This document shows positions 17,734-25,687 of a stretch of 38,031 nt of DNA, piece after piece (within the stretch, counting starts at the first letter, position 1; the number at the start of each line of letters is the position of its first letter). Origin of the DNA: Rhodospirillales bacterium BBD 1991-14 (lineage in GTDB: Bacteria; Pseudomonadota; Alphaproteobacteria; Kiloniellales; Kiloniellaceae); contig LYSY01000015.1 of the NCBI GenBank assembly GCA_001657395.1, positions 1-38,031 of the forward strand. Direction: 5' to 3'. Position numbers and translations under genes: made by a program. The notes below the pieces were generated by a model. That model was not told the DNA's origin. It made no database searches and saw only the letters and a list, made by a program, of their open reading frames with translations.

Positions 17734-18459
17734 ATGGCATTCAAACACGCCGTCATCGAAAAGAACTCGATCCTCCTGCTGGTGCTGACCCTGCTGGTGG
17801 TTTCCGTCGGCGGCCTCGTCGAGATCGCGCCGCTGTTCTATCTCGAAAGCACGATCGAGAAGGTGAAGGGCATGCGGCCCTACAGCCCGCTCGAACTGGT
17901 CGGCCGCAACATCTACATCCGCGAAGGCTGCTACAACTGCCACAGCCAGATGGTGCGTCCGCTGCGCGACGAGCAGGAGCGCTACGGCCACTACTCGCTG
18001 GCGGCCGAGAGCATGTACGACCATCCCTTCCAGTGGGGCTCCAAGCGCACCGGGCCGGATCTGGCGCGGGTCGGCGGACGCTACTCGGACGACTGGCATG
18101 TGGCGCACATGAACGACCCGCGCTCCGTGGTGCCGGAGTCGATCATGCCGGGCTATCCCTTCCTCGCCGAGACGACGCTGGACGTCCGCTTCATCGCCGA
18201 CCACCTGCGCGCCAACCGCGGGGTCGGGGTGCCCTACAGCGACGAGATGATCGAGGCGGCGGAGGCAGATCTTCTGGCCCAGGTCACGCCGGACACCGAC
18301 GCGGCCGATGCGCTGCTGGTGCGCTATCCCGGCGCGAAGGTGGCCAACTTCGATGGCAATCCAGAGCTGACCGAATTGGACGCGATGATCGCCTATCTGC
18401 AGATGCTGGGCACACTGGTCGACTTCGAGACCTATGAGCCCGAAGCGAACTACCGCTAG
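17734..18459 (+). CDS. ccoO: cbb3-type cytochrome c oxidase subunit II (CcoO/FixO)
   Basis: Membrane-anchored monohaem cytochrome c of 241 aa that passes electrons to CcoN. A single N-terminal helix (about 11-34, [20 protein letters not shown]) is followed by a periplasmic domain. The haem site is Cys66-Tyr-Asn-Cys69-His70 in [18 protein letters not shown], a signature of CcoO. The [20 protein letters not shown] and [19 protein letters not shown] segments are family-typical. Met in SIMPGYPF is the likely sixth ligand. AAGGAGG five bases before the ATG gives strong initiation. Translationally linked to ccoN and ccoQ. Confidence 0.97.
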   Translation: MAFKHAVIEKNSILLLVLTLLVVSVGGLVEIAPLFYLESTIEKVKGMRPYSPLELVGRNIYIREGCYNCHSQMVRPLRDEQERYGHYSLAAESMYDHPFQWGSKRTGPDLARVGGRYSDDWHVAHMNDPRSVVPESIMPGYPFLAETTLDVRFIADHLRANRGVGVPYSDEMIEAAEADLLAQVTPDTDAADALLVRYPGAKVANFDGNPELTELDAMIAYLQMLGTLVDFETYEPEANYR

Positions 18460-18470
18460 GAGGCCGCGCG

Positions 18471-18632
18471 ATGACACCCGACTCGACCTACGAAAAAGTC
18501 GCGGAGTTCGCCGCCACTTACGGCCTGCTCTATCTCATGGTGCTGTTCGCGGGCGTGCTGGTCTACGCCTTCTGGCCCAAGAACAAGAAGAAATTCGAAG
18601 AAGCGGCGCGCCGCCCGCTTGAGGAGGACTGA
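18471..18632 (+). CDS. ccoQ: cbb3-type cytochrome c oxidase subunit IV (CcoQ/FixQ)
   Basis: Small single-helix subunit of 53 aa, found by reading the gap between ccoO and ccoP. It begins MTPDSTYEKVAEFAATYG, then the membrane segment LLYLMVLFAGVLVYAFWP, and ends with the basic then acidic tail KNKKKFEEAARRPLEED. The FWPKNKKKFEEAA pattern is typical of FixQ/CcoQ, which stabilises the association of CcoP with the core. AGGAGG overlaps the ccoO stop and lies seven bases before the ATG. The ribosome binding site for ccoP (GAGGAGG) is inside its last codons, so the genes are tightly coupled. Confidence 0.93.
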   Translation: MTPDSTYEKVAEFAATYGLLYLMVLFAGVLVYAFWPKNKKKFEEAARRPLEED

Positions 18633-18634
18633 TC

Positions 18635-19504
18635 GTGGCCGACAACAAAGAAGTCGATCAGATTTCCGGGGTCGAGACCACCGGACACGAGTGGGACGGG
18701 ATCAAGGAACTGAACAACCCCCTGCCCCGCTGGTGGCTCTGGACCTTCTACGCGACCTGCCTCTGGGCCTTTGCCTATTGGATCGTGATGCCGGCCTGGC
18801 CGCTGATCAGCAGCCACACCGCCGGTGTGCTGGGCTACTCCTCGCGCGAGCAGTTGGCCAAGACCGTGGCCACGGCGCGCGAAGCGCAGAGCGTCTACCT
18901 GAACCGCATCGAGAGCGCCTCCCTGGAGGAGATCGTCGCCGACAGCGAGCTTCTGGAATTCGCCCTGGCCGGCGGCGGCTCTGCCTTCGCCGTCAACTGC
19001 TCGCAGTGCCACGGGCGCGGCGCGGCCGGCTACGTCGGCTATCCGAACCTCAACGACGATGACTGGATCTGGGGCGGCAGCCTGGAGGCAATCAGCCACG
19101 CCATCCACTTCGGCATCCGTTCGGATCATGAAGAGACCCGCTTCAACGAGATGCCGGCCTACGGCCGCGACGAACTTCTCACGCGCGAGGAAATCAACGA
19201 CGTCGCCGAGTACGTCCTCTCCCTCTCCGGGAGCGGGGAAGACGCCGCGGCGGCGGCACGGGGCGAGGTAACCTTCGCCGAGCAATGCAGTGCCTGCCAC
19301 ATGGAAAACGGCGAAGGCAATTATGAACTGGGGGCGCCGAACCTGTCTGATGCCATCTGGCTCTACGGCGGCGACAAGAGCGCTGTGGTGGAATCCATCA
19401 CCAACAGCCGTGCCGGCATGATGCCGGCCTGGACCGGTCGTCTCGACGAGGCGACCATCAAGCAACTGGCAGTCTACGTTCACTCCCTCGGGGGCGGTGA
19501 GTGA
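18635..19504 (+). CDS. ccoP: cbb3-type cytochrome c oxidase subunit III (CcoP/FixP)
   Basis: Dihaem membrane cytochrome c of 289 aa that receives electrons from the bc1 complex or soluble cytochrome c. The N-terminus has the family motif TTGHEWDGIKELNNPLPRWW followed by one membrane helix (about 33-56). Two haem sites follow: Cys122-Ser-Gln-Cys125-His126 and Cys218-Ser-Ala-Cys221-His222. Candidate methionine ligands are Met173 (NEMPAYG) and Met262 or Met263 (GMMPAW). The start is GTG 18635, two bases after the ccoQ stop, with GAGGAGG seven bases upstream. Last structural gene of ccoNOQP; 38 bases separate it from ccoG. Confidence 0.96.
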   Translation: MADNKEVDQISGVETTGHEWDGIKELNNPLPRWWLWTFYATCLWAFAYWIVMPAWPLISSHTAGVLGYSSREQLAKTVATAREAQSVYLNRIESASLEEIVADSELLEFALAGGGSAFAVNCSQCHGRGAAGYVGYPNLNDDDWIWGGSLEAISHAIHFGIRSDHEETRFNEMPAYGRDELLTREEINDVAEYVLSLSGSGEDAAAAARGEVTFAEQCSACHMENGEGNYELGAPNLSDAIWLYGGDKSAVVESITNSRAGMMPAWTGRLDEATIKQLAVYVHSLGGGE

Positions 19505-19542
19505 CGTGGTGACCAAGGAAAGCCTTGGTATGAGGAGAGATC

Positions 19543-21042
19543 ATGGTCGAACAGGCGGTCGTGGAGCACACCACCGCGGGAGTGACGGCAGACCGACAGG
19601 GGGGCGTAGAACGCTCCGACGCTGAGCCGGTCAACAAAAAGGAGAAGCGCTCCCTTTACCAGAAACGGATAAAGATCTATCCGAAGCTGGCAAAGGGCGC
19701 CTTCCGGCGGTGGAAATGGGTCATCATGGCGGTGACCCTCGGGATCTACTATCTGACACCCTGGATCCGCTGGGACCGCGGCCCCAACGCGCCTGACCAG
19801 GCGGTCCTGATCGATTTCCCGGCCCGGCGGTTCTACTTCTTCTTCATCGAGATCTGGCCGCAGGAGGTCTACTACATCACCGGCCTTCTGATCCTGGCGG
19901 CGATCGGACTGTTTCTGATCACCAGCCTGGCCGGTCGTGTGTGGTGCGGCTACACCTGTCCGCAGACGGTCTGGACGGACCTCTTCATCGCCGTGGAGCA
20001 CGCGATCCAGGGCGACCGGGCTGCGCGCATCCGTCTCGACAAGGCGCCCTGGGGCGTCGAGAAGGTGCTGCGCAAGGCGGGCACCCAGGTGGCCTGGGTC
20101 ATCATCGCCGTCTGTACCGGCGGCGCCTGGGTCTTCTACTTCGCCGATGCACCGACGCTGGCCGCCGACCTCCTCGCCTTCCAGGCCGCGCCGGTGGCCT
20201 ACATCACCATCGGCGTGCTCACCTTCACCACCTATCTCCTGGGCGGCTTCGCGCGCGAGCAGGTCTGCACCTACATGTGCCCCTGGCCGCGCATCCAGGG
20301 CGGGCTCCTGGACGAGGAATCGCTGGTCATCACCTACAACGAGGACCGCGGTGAGCCGCGCGGTGCCCGCAAAAAGGGCGACCATCCCGCTGCGCTGGGC
20401 GACTGCGTCGCCTGCAACCAGTGTGTCGCCGTCTGCCCCATGGGCATCGACATCCGTGACGGCCAGCAGCTCGAGTGCATCACCTGCGGGCTCTGCATCG
20501 ACGCCTGCAACTCGGTGATGGACAAGGTGGGGCTGCCGCGCAACCTGATCGAATACAGCACCCTGGCCAATGTCGAGCGGGTCCGCGCCGGCGAAAAGCC
20601 CCGTCTCAGGCTGATCCGCCCGCGGACCATCGTCTATTCCGGTCTGATCGCCGTGGTCGGTGTGATCATGCTCTTCACCCTGGTGACCCGCGCCGACCTG
20701 GATCTCAACATCCTGCGCGACCGCAATCCGCTTTTCGTCGCGCTCTCCGATGGGTCGATCCGCAACGGCTATACGGTGAAGATCATCAACAAACAGCACC
20801 AGGAGCGGACTTTCGGGCTGGAGCTGGTGGGCCTGCCTGGCGTGGAGTTGACGGTGGTCGGCGCCGGCGCTGACCCCGGTGCCCTTGCGGTCGGACCGGA
20901 CAGCCTCGCCAGCTTCCGGGTTTTCGCCACCGCCCCGCGCGACAGCGTCACCGACGGCGCGGTCGACGTCACCTTCCGCATCGTCGACCGGGCCGGCGGC
21001 ACCGCCAGCAACGATACGGTCTTCCGTGGCCCAGAGGATTAG
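19543..21042 (+). CDS. ccoG: CcoG/FixG cupric reductase, cbb3 oxidase assembly ferredoxin-type protein
   Basis: Membrane iron-sulfur protein of 499 aa. Family members reduce Cu(II) to Cu(I) for CuB insertion into cbb3 oxidase. Several membrane helices surround conserved cysteine motifs, RVWCGYTCPQTVWTDLF (Cys135, Cys139) and QVCTYMCPWPRIQ (Cys242, Cys246). A 2[4Fe-4S] ferredoxin domain follows, with Cys288, 291, 294, 298 and Cys312, 315, 318, 322. The C-terminal 120 residues form a beta-sandwich (IG-like) periplasmic domain after the last helix (YSGLIAVVGVIMLFTLVTR). GAGGAG precedes the ATG. The stop codon lies in the first unit of a 14-bp tandem repeat leading to fixH. Confidence 0.96.
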   Translation: MVEQAVVEHTTAGVTADRQGGVERSDAEPVNKKEKRSLYQKRIKIYPKLAKGAFRRWKWVIMAVTLGIYYLTPWIRWDRGPNAPDQAVLIDFPARRFYFFFIEIWPQEVYYITGLLILAAIGLFLITSLAGRVWCGYTCPQTVWTDLFIAVEHAIQGDRAARIRLDKAPWGVEKVLRKAGTQVAWVIIAVCTGGAWVFYFADAPTLAADLLAFQAAPVAYITIGVLTFTTYLLGGFAREQVCTYMCPWPRIQGGLLDEESLVITYNEDRGEPRGARKKGDHPAALGDCVACNQCVAVCPMGIDIRDGQQLECITCGLCIDACNSVMDKVGLPRNLIEYSTLANVERVRAGEKPRLRLIRPRTIVYSGLIAVVGVIMLFTLVTRADLDLNILRDRNPLFVALSDGSIRNGYTVKIINKQHQERTFGLELVGLPGVELTVVGAGADPGALAVGPDSLASFRVFATAPRDSVTDGAVDVTFRIVDRAGGTASNDTVFRGPED

Positions 21043-21100
21043 GACCAGAGGATTAGGGCCAGAGGATTAGGGCCCGAGGATTAGGACCAGAGGATTAGGA
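21031..21100. repeat. Five 14-bp tandem repeats at the ccoG-fixH junction
   Basis: Five consecutive units of CCAGAGGATTAGG(A/G) at 21031, 21045, 21059, 21073 and 21087; the fourth has CCCG at its start. Unit one holds the ccoG stop codon (GAG GAT TAG). The last unit contributes the AGGAG that is the ribosome binding site of fixH, six bases before its ATG. Because the stop is in unit one, changes in copy number would alter only the untranslated spacer. Confidence 0.92.
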
Positions 21101-21107
21101 GCAGCCG

Positions 21108-21629
21108 ATGAGCAACACCACAGGCATGGAGAGCGCAGCCATGAAGATACGCGGCAAACACGTGCTCGCGGGAATGCTCGGCTTCTTCGGGGTGATCATC
21201 GCCGTCAACTCGGTCTTCGTCTACCTGGCCCTCGATACCTTTACCGGTGTGACGACGGACAGCGCCTATCAGGACGGCTTGAACTACAACGAGACCCTGG
21301 CCGACCGCGATACGCAACGCGCTCTGGGCTGGCAGGCCGCTGTGGCCATGACCGACCTGGGGGCCGACGGCGAGGAACTGACCGTGACCCTTCGCGACCG
21401 CGACGGGGCCGCAGTGACCGGCCTTACGGTGACCGGGGTCCTGAAACGCCCGACCCATGACGGCCACGACCAGCCGGTGACCCTCACCGAGGCGGCGCCG
21501 GGAGAGTACGTGGCCGACGTCACCCTGCCCCTGCGCGGCAACTGGGATCTTACCCTGCTCGCAGAAGGCGGCCGGGCGACGGCGCAGGGCACGGCCTTTG
21601 AGATGAAGACGCGCCTATGGTTGAAATAG
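21108..21629 (+). CDS. fixH: FixH/CcoH cbb3 oxidase assembly protein
   Basis: Membrane-anchored assembly protein of 173 aa. A short N-terminus (MKIRGKH) precedes one helix (about 19-43, VLAGMLGFFGVIIAVNSVFV, then YLALDTFTG). The family motif ..TTDSAYQDGLNYNETLADRD.. and GWQAAVAMTD lie just after the helix. The rest is a periplasmic beta-sandwich with KRPTHDGHDQPVTL and PGEYVADVTLPLRGNWDLTL, typical of FixH. FixH is needed for stable cbb3 assembly and works with the CcoI copper pump. The start shown is the first ATG; the second in-frame ATG (MKIRG, residue 12) is also usable. It overlaps ccoI by 13 bases. Confidence 0.94.
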   Translation: MSNTTGMESAAMKIRGKHVLAGMLGFFGVIIAVNSVFVYLALDTFTGVTTDSAYQDGLNYNETLADRDTQRALGWQAAVAMTDLGADGEELTVTLRDRDGAAVTGLTVTGVLKRPTHDGHDQPVTLTEAAPGEYVADVTLPLRGNWDLTLLAEGGRATAQGTAFEMKTRLWLK

Positions 21630-23926
21630 CGCCCGATCTTCCGCGCGCCAAGGCGGCAAGCCAGGCGGCCGCGCCCCAGGCAGCAGCCGCCGGCTGCTGC
21701 CCCGGCGGCGTCGTCGCGGAGCTGGCGCAAACGACGGAATCAGGCCTCACCGCGGCCGACTTCGCCGATCAGCTCCGCCGCAAGGACGACGGCAGCGAGG
21801 CGCTGACCCTCGTGGTGCAGAACCTGCACTGCCCGAGCTGTATCCGCAGCATCGAGTCGGCGGTGGAGGGCGCACCCGGCCTTATCAAGGCCCGGGTCAA
21901 CCTCAGCACCCGCCGTCTTGAACTGCAGTGGGATCCCGAAAAGACAGGAGCCGAGCCCCTGCTGGCGGCAGTCTCCGCGCGCGGCTACCGTCTGGTGCCG
22001 CTGGACCCGGAGCAGTTGCAGAGCGCCTCCGCGGCGGAAGAAAAAGAGCTGCTCTGGGCCATGGCGGTCGCCGGCTTTGCCGCCAGCAACGTGATGCTGC
22101 TGTCGGTTTCCGTCTGGTCCGGCCTGGTGACCGACATGGGGCCGGCAACGCGCACCCTGATGCACTGGGTTTCGGCGATGATCGCCCTGCCCGCCGTTGC
22201 CTATGCCGGGCGGCCGTTCTTCCGCTCCGCCCTGACAGTCCTGCGCAGCGGCCACACCAACATGGACGTGCCGATCTCCCTCGCCGTCATCCTCGCTGCG
22301 GGCATGAGCCTTTCGGAGACCCTGCGCGGCAGCGATCATGTGTTTTTCGATGCCTCCGTGATGCTGCTGTTCTTCCTTTTGATCGGGCGGTTCCTCGATC
22401 TGCGCCTGCGCGGCCGGGCCCGCTCGGCCGCCGAGAACCTGACGGCGCTGAAGGCAACGGCGGCAACGGTGGTTGCCGCCGACGGCAGCCTGCAGAGCCT
22501 CCCCATCAACCGGCTGAAACCCGGCATGACCGTCGCCGTGGCCGCCGGGGAGCGCATTCCCATGGACGGCGAAGTACTCTCCGGCCGCTCGGAGGTCGAC
22601 GCCTCGCTCCTGACCGGCGAAAGCCTACCGCAGCCCGTCTATGAAGGCGCCGCGGTCTATGCCGGCACCGTCAACGGCGGCGGCGCCCTGCGCATCGCGG
22701 TCACCGCCCTGCCCGACGAAAGCCTGCTGGCGGAAGTCGTGCGGCTGATGGAATCCGCCGAGCAGGGACGCGACCGCTACGTGCGCCTCGCCGACCGGGT
22801 GGCCCGTCTTTATGCGCCCGTCGTCCACCTGCTGGCCGCTGCGACCTTCGCCGGCTGGCTCGCCCTTTCCAGCCTGCCCTGGCAGGACAGCCTCATGATC
22901 GCCATTGCGGTCCTCATCATCACCTGCCCCTGCGCCCTCGGGCTGGCGGTGCCGGCGGTCCAGGTCGCCGCCGTCGGGCGCCTGATGAAGCAGGGCATCC
23001 TGGTGAAGTCCGCCGACGCGCTGGAGCGTCTGGCCCAGGTCGATACCGTTGTCTTCGACAAGACAGGCACCCTGACCCGCGGCTGTCCTTCCCTGCAGAA
23101 CGCCGCGAACGTCGATCCCGCTCTGCTGGCCCTGGCCGCCGACATCGCCCGTCACAGCCGCCACCCGCTGGCCCGCGCCCTGACCCGAGCGGCAGCGGGC
23201 ACCGGAAGAGACCTCATCGTCCAGGAGCATGCCGGTGACGGCCTCTCGACCGAGATCGACGGCAAGACGATCCGTCTCGGCCGCCGTGGCTGGTGCGGCA
23301 TCGATGACGGTTCTGCCGACGACGCGATGGAGCTTTGGCTGAGCGGCGGTGACTTTGCTCCTCAGCGCTTCACCTTCAACGACGCCCCCAGGGCCGACGC
23401 AGCCGAAGTGATCGCCGCCCTGAAGGCACGGGGGATTGCCGTGGAACTGCTGTCGGGCGACCGCAGCGGCGTGGTGGCCCGACTTGCCGAAGACCTGGGG
23501 ATCGACGTCTGGCGCGGCGATTGCCGCCCTGCCGACAAGATCGCGCGGCTCGAAGACCTGAAGGCAGAAGGCCGCCGCACGGCGATGATCGGCGACGGCC
23601 TGAACGACGCCCCGGCGCTCGCCACCGCCTTTGCCTCCCTCTCCCCGGCCGAGGCCGCCGATGTCAGCCAGATCGCCGCCGACATCGTTTTTCAGGGCGA
23701 GCGCCTGTCGCCTGTGGTGGAGGCCATCGGCACCGCCCGTCGCGCCCGCCGGCTGGTGTTCGAGAATTTCGGCCTGGCCATGCTCTATAACCTGATCGCG
23801 GTCCCCATTGCGGTGGCCGGGTTCGTGACGCCGCTGATCGCTGCAGCGGCCATGTCCGGCTCGTCGATCATCGTCACCGCGAACGCCATGCGTCTGAACC
23901 TGAGAAACCGGGACGACGGCGCATGA
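21617..23926 (+). CDS. ccoI: Cu(+)-exporting/translocating P1B-type ATPase CcoI (FixI)
   Basis: Heavy-metal P-type ATPase of 769 aa that moves copper across the inner membrane for cbb3 maturation. The N-terminus has a Cys pair (GCCPGG, Cys27 and Cys28), as often seen in FixI proteins, then an HMA metal-binding domain with Cys72-Pro-Ser-Cys75 (NLHCPSCIRSIESAVEGAPG). After the first helices come the actuator loop (LLTGES), the membrane Cys437-Pro-Cys439 motif (ITCPCALGLAVP), the phosphorylation site Asp481 in DKTGTLTRG, the HP motif (SRHPLARAL) and the hinge GDGLNDAPAL. All catalytic motifs are present. Its first 13 bases overlap fixH and its stop overlaps ccoS (ATGA). Confidence 0.96.
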   Translation: MVEIAPDLPRAKAASQAAAPQAAAAGCCPGGVVAELAQTTESGLTAADFADQLRRKDDGSEALTLVVQNLHCPSCIRSIESAVEGAPGLIKARVNLSTRRLELQWDPEKTGAEPLLAAVSARGYRLVPLDPEQLQSASAAEEKELLWAMAVAGFAASNVMLLSVSVWSGLVTDMGPATRTLMHWVSAMIALPAVAYAGRPFFRSALTVLRSGHTNMDVPISLAVILAAGMSLSETLRGSDHVFFDASVMLLFFLLIGRFLDLRLRGRARSAAENLTALKATAATVVAADGSLQSLPINRLKPGMTVAVAAGERIPMDGEVLSGRSEVDASLLTGESLPQPVYEGAAVYAGTVNGGGALRIAVTALPDESLLAEVVRLMESAEQGRDRYVRLADRVARLYAPVVHLLAAATFAGWLALSSLPWQDSLMIAIAVLIITCPCALGLAVPAVQVAAVGRLMKQGILVKSADALERLAQVDTVVFDKTGTLTRGCPSLQNAANVDPALLALAADIARHSRHPLARALTRAAAGTGRDLIVQEHAGDGLSTEIDGKTIRLGRRGWCGIDDGSADDAMELWLSGGDFAPQRFTFNDAPRADAAEVIAALKARGIAVELLSGDRSGVVARLAEDLGIDVWRGDCRPADKIARLEDLKAEGRRTAMIGDGLNDAPALATAFASLSPAEAADVSQIAADIVFQGERLSPVVEAIGTARRARRLVFENFGLAMLYNLIAVPIAVAGFVTPLIAAAAMSGSSIIVTANAMRLNLRNRDDGA

Positions 23927-24111
23927 GCGCGCTGATCTACCTGATCCCGGTCGCGCTCCTGCTCGGCCTGCTCGGCCTCGTCGCCTTTCTCTGGGCGCTC
24001 AAAAGCGGCCAGTTCGAAGACCTCGACGGCGCCGCCCACCGCGTGCTGCTGGACGACGAGGAGGAGGATGAGGCCGCAACGAAAGAGTCGGAGCGGCACG
24101 ACCGTAGCTAA
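23923..24111 (+). CDS. ccoS: cbb3 oxidase maturation protein CcoS (FixS)
   Basis: Small single-helix protein of 62 aa needed for haem/copper cofactor insertion into cbb3 oxidase. The sequence begins MSALIYLIPVALLLGLLGLV and continues AFLWALKSGQFEDLDGAAHR. The FLWALKSGQFEDLDGAA motif is the family signature. The C-terminus is acidic (DDEEEDEAATKESERHD). It overlaps the ccoI stop by four bases (ATGA) and is the last gene of the assembly operon. DUF2189 runs towards it, with 49 bases between the stops. Confidence 0.94.
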   Translation: MSALIYLIPVALLLGLLGLVAFLWALKSGQFEDLDGAAHRVLLDDEEEDEAATKESERHDRS

Positions 24112-24160
24112 TGCAAGTGCGGATCCGCTCTAGCTGTCAGAAATGGAGCGGCAGTCCCAT

Positions 24161-24940
24161 TCAGCGGCCGATGGTATCGCGGTAGGCGTGCCAGGTGGCG
24201 TGGCCGACCAAAGGGAAGGTGATGATGAGGCCAAGGTAGAGCGTCACCAGCCCCCCGGCGGTCAGCAGCGCCACCAGCCAGGCCCAGAGCAGCATCGGTT
24301 TCGGATTGCGCAGTACCGATTGGATCGAGGTGATGACCGCGGTCATGAAATCGACGTCGCGCTCCATCAGCAGGGGTACGGAGATCACGCTGATGGCGAA
24401 GACCAAGGTGGCCAGCAGCGCGCCCGCCGCCGAGCCGACGATCAGCAGAGACAGGCCATTGGGCGTGAACAGCAGCGTCGGCACGATTTCCGTCATGGGC
24501 GGCACCTCGGTGGTGCCGAGGAAGAGGGCGAAGAGCAACGTCGCCAAACGCATCCAGACCAGCAGCACGATCATCAGGGTGACGCCGAGGAAGGCCAGGC
24601 GCATGGGCGAGCGGGTGGCGACGAAGAGTGCGGCGCCCAGAGTGACCGGCGCCCCGGTCTCCAGCCGCCGGCTGGTTTCGTAGAGGCCGACCGCGAGCAT
24701 CGGCCCCACCAGCATGAAGCCGGCCACCAGGGGAAGCAGCAGGTAGGCCAGATCGGCCAGCAGCACGCCGGCCGTGATGACAAAGGACACCAGCGTAAAG
24801 ATGGCACCGTAAACCAGACTGACGCCCGGCGCCTGCCACATGTCCTGCCAGCCGGCGGAAAGCCAGGTCCAGGGACGCTCGAGCTCCAGCCGGCGCACCG
24901 GTGGGAATCCGCTGCCCAGCTCGCTGTGGGTTACCGTCAT
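24161..24940 (-). CDS. DUF2189 integral membrane protein
   Basis: Polytopic membrane protein of 259 aa. The start at 24940 follows GGGAGGAG five bases upstream. The N-terminus (PVRRLELERPWTWLSAGWQD, then MWQAPGVSLVYG) is characteristic of DUF2189. About six or seven helices follow (AGVLLADLAYLLLPLVAGFM, ATLLFALFLG, SLLIVGSAAGALLATLVFAI and others). A LLMERDVDFMTAVITSIQSV segment precedes the last helices, and the protein ends FPLVGHATWHAYRDTIGR. Function is unknown; DUF2189 genes are frequently found beside respiratory genes in proteobacteria, as here next to the cbb3 cluster. Confidence 0.88.
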   Translation of the reverse strand: MTVTHSELGSGFPPVRRLELERPWTWLSAGWQDMWQAPGVSLVYGAIFTLVSFVITAGVLLADLAYLLLPLVAGFMLVGPMLAVGLYETSRRLETGAPVTLGAALFVATRSPMRLAFLGVTLMIVLLVWMRLATLLFALFLGTTEVPPMTEIVPTLLFTPNGLSLLIVGSAAGALLATLVFAISVISVPLLMERDVDFMTAVITSIQSVLRNPKPMLLWAWLVALLTAGGLVTLYLGLIITFPLVGHATWHAYRDTIGR

Positions 24941-25151
24941 GCTGTCTCCTCCCAACTGCCTGTCAGATTCTGTGTTCATCTGTTTTTGTTCTTATCTGCC
25001 TCCCGCGCCGCCATCCCTGTGACAAGCGCCTGACAAGAAGAATACCCGCAAGCCAGGCACTGCGGAAGAGGCAGCCAACACTCCGAACGCTTAGGATTCG
25101 ATACAAATGATTAGGTCGCGGGCGATCTTTCGCAACGCCGGCCTACAGCCC

Positions 25152-25676
25152 TCAGTCGAGGGCTTGGAATTGAACCCGCTCGGCCTTGATCTGTTGCTCG
25201 CGCAGCAGCCGGAAGGTGCCGATGGACTCGTAGGGCGCACGCCGCCGGGCAAGACTGTCCAGATAGGCCACCCCGTGCACCCTGTAGCTCAGGTCGCCCC
25301 GCTCGGCCAGCAGAACCATCTGCTGAACGAGATCGACAAGCGTGGTGGAAGCAGTCACCGAGAGTACGGCCTCACCCAGGCGGGGCACGGTCGCGGACTG
25401 GTTGGAAAAGCCGCTCGCAAAGTCAGCCCCGTTGACGTCGAGATCGAAGGTAATGCCGTCCAGCGGCAGGGCAAAGTCGTTGGGGTTTCCGATCCGCAGA
25501 TCGATCTGGAAGCGCTGCTCGAAAACCGAGCTGTCGAGCAAGCGCAGATCGCTGATGAAGACCTGCGGCGGAATCGGCTGCGTCGAGGTACAGGCTGCCG
25601 CCAGCAGCAGCAAGGGTAGCGCGATCAGACGCGCCACCCTTGACCACCTCTTGGTGCCTGTGCTCCGGCTTGCCAT
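25152..25676 (-). CDS. LEA type 2 (WHy-like) lipoprotein
   Basis: Predicted lipoprotein of 174 aa. A basic N-region (MASRSTGTKRWSRVAR) and hydrophobic core lead to the lipobox LAAAC. The mature domain is a beta-sandwich of the late-embryogenesis-abundant group 2 type, seen as FISDLRLLDSSVFEQRFQID, LRIGNPNDFALPLDGITFDL and SATVPRLGEAVLSV. LEA2-like bacterial lipoproteins are envelope proteins of uncertain function. Its start is 11 bases after the AsmA stop, so it is the last gene of the mscS / DUF4197 / AsmA / LEA operon. Confidence 0.85.
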   Translation of the reverse strand: MASRSTGTKRWSRVARLIALPLLLLAAACTSTQPIPPQVFISDLRLLDSSVFEQRFQIDLRIGNPNDFALPLDGITFDLDVNGADFASGFSNQSATVPRLGEAVLSVTASTTLVDLVQQMVLLAERGDLSYRVHGVAYLDSLARRRAPYESIGTFRLLREQQIKAERVQFQALD

Positions 25677-25687
25677 AACGTTTCCGG

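Noticed and set aside
16143-17756. 537-codon minus-strand open frame opposite ccoN
   Set aside because: Its translation is His/Asp/Gln/Val-rich antisense-like sequence, and ccoN is unquestionable on the other strand.
24112-24160. GCGGATCCGC palindrome between ccoS and DUF2189 as a bidirectional terminator
   Set aside because: Only ten bases, no loop and no T-run on either strand.
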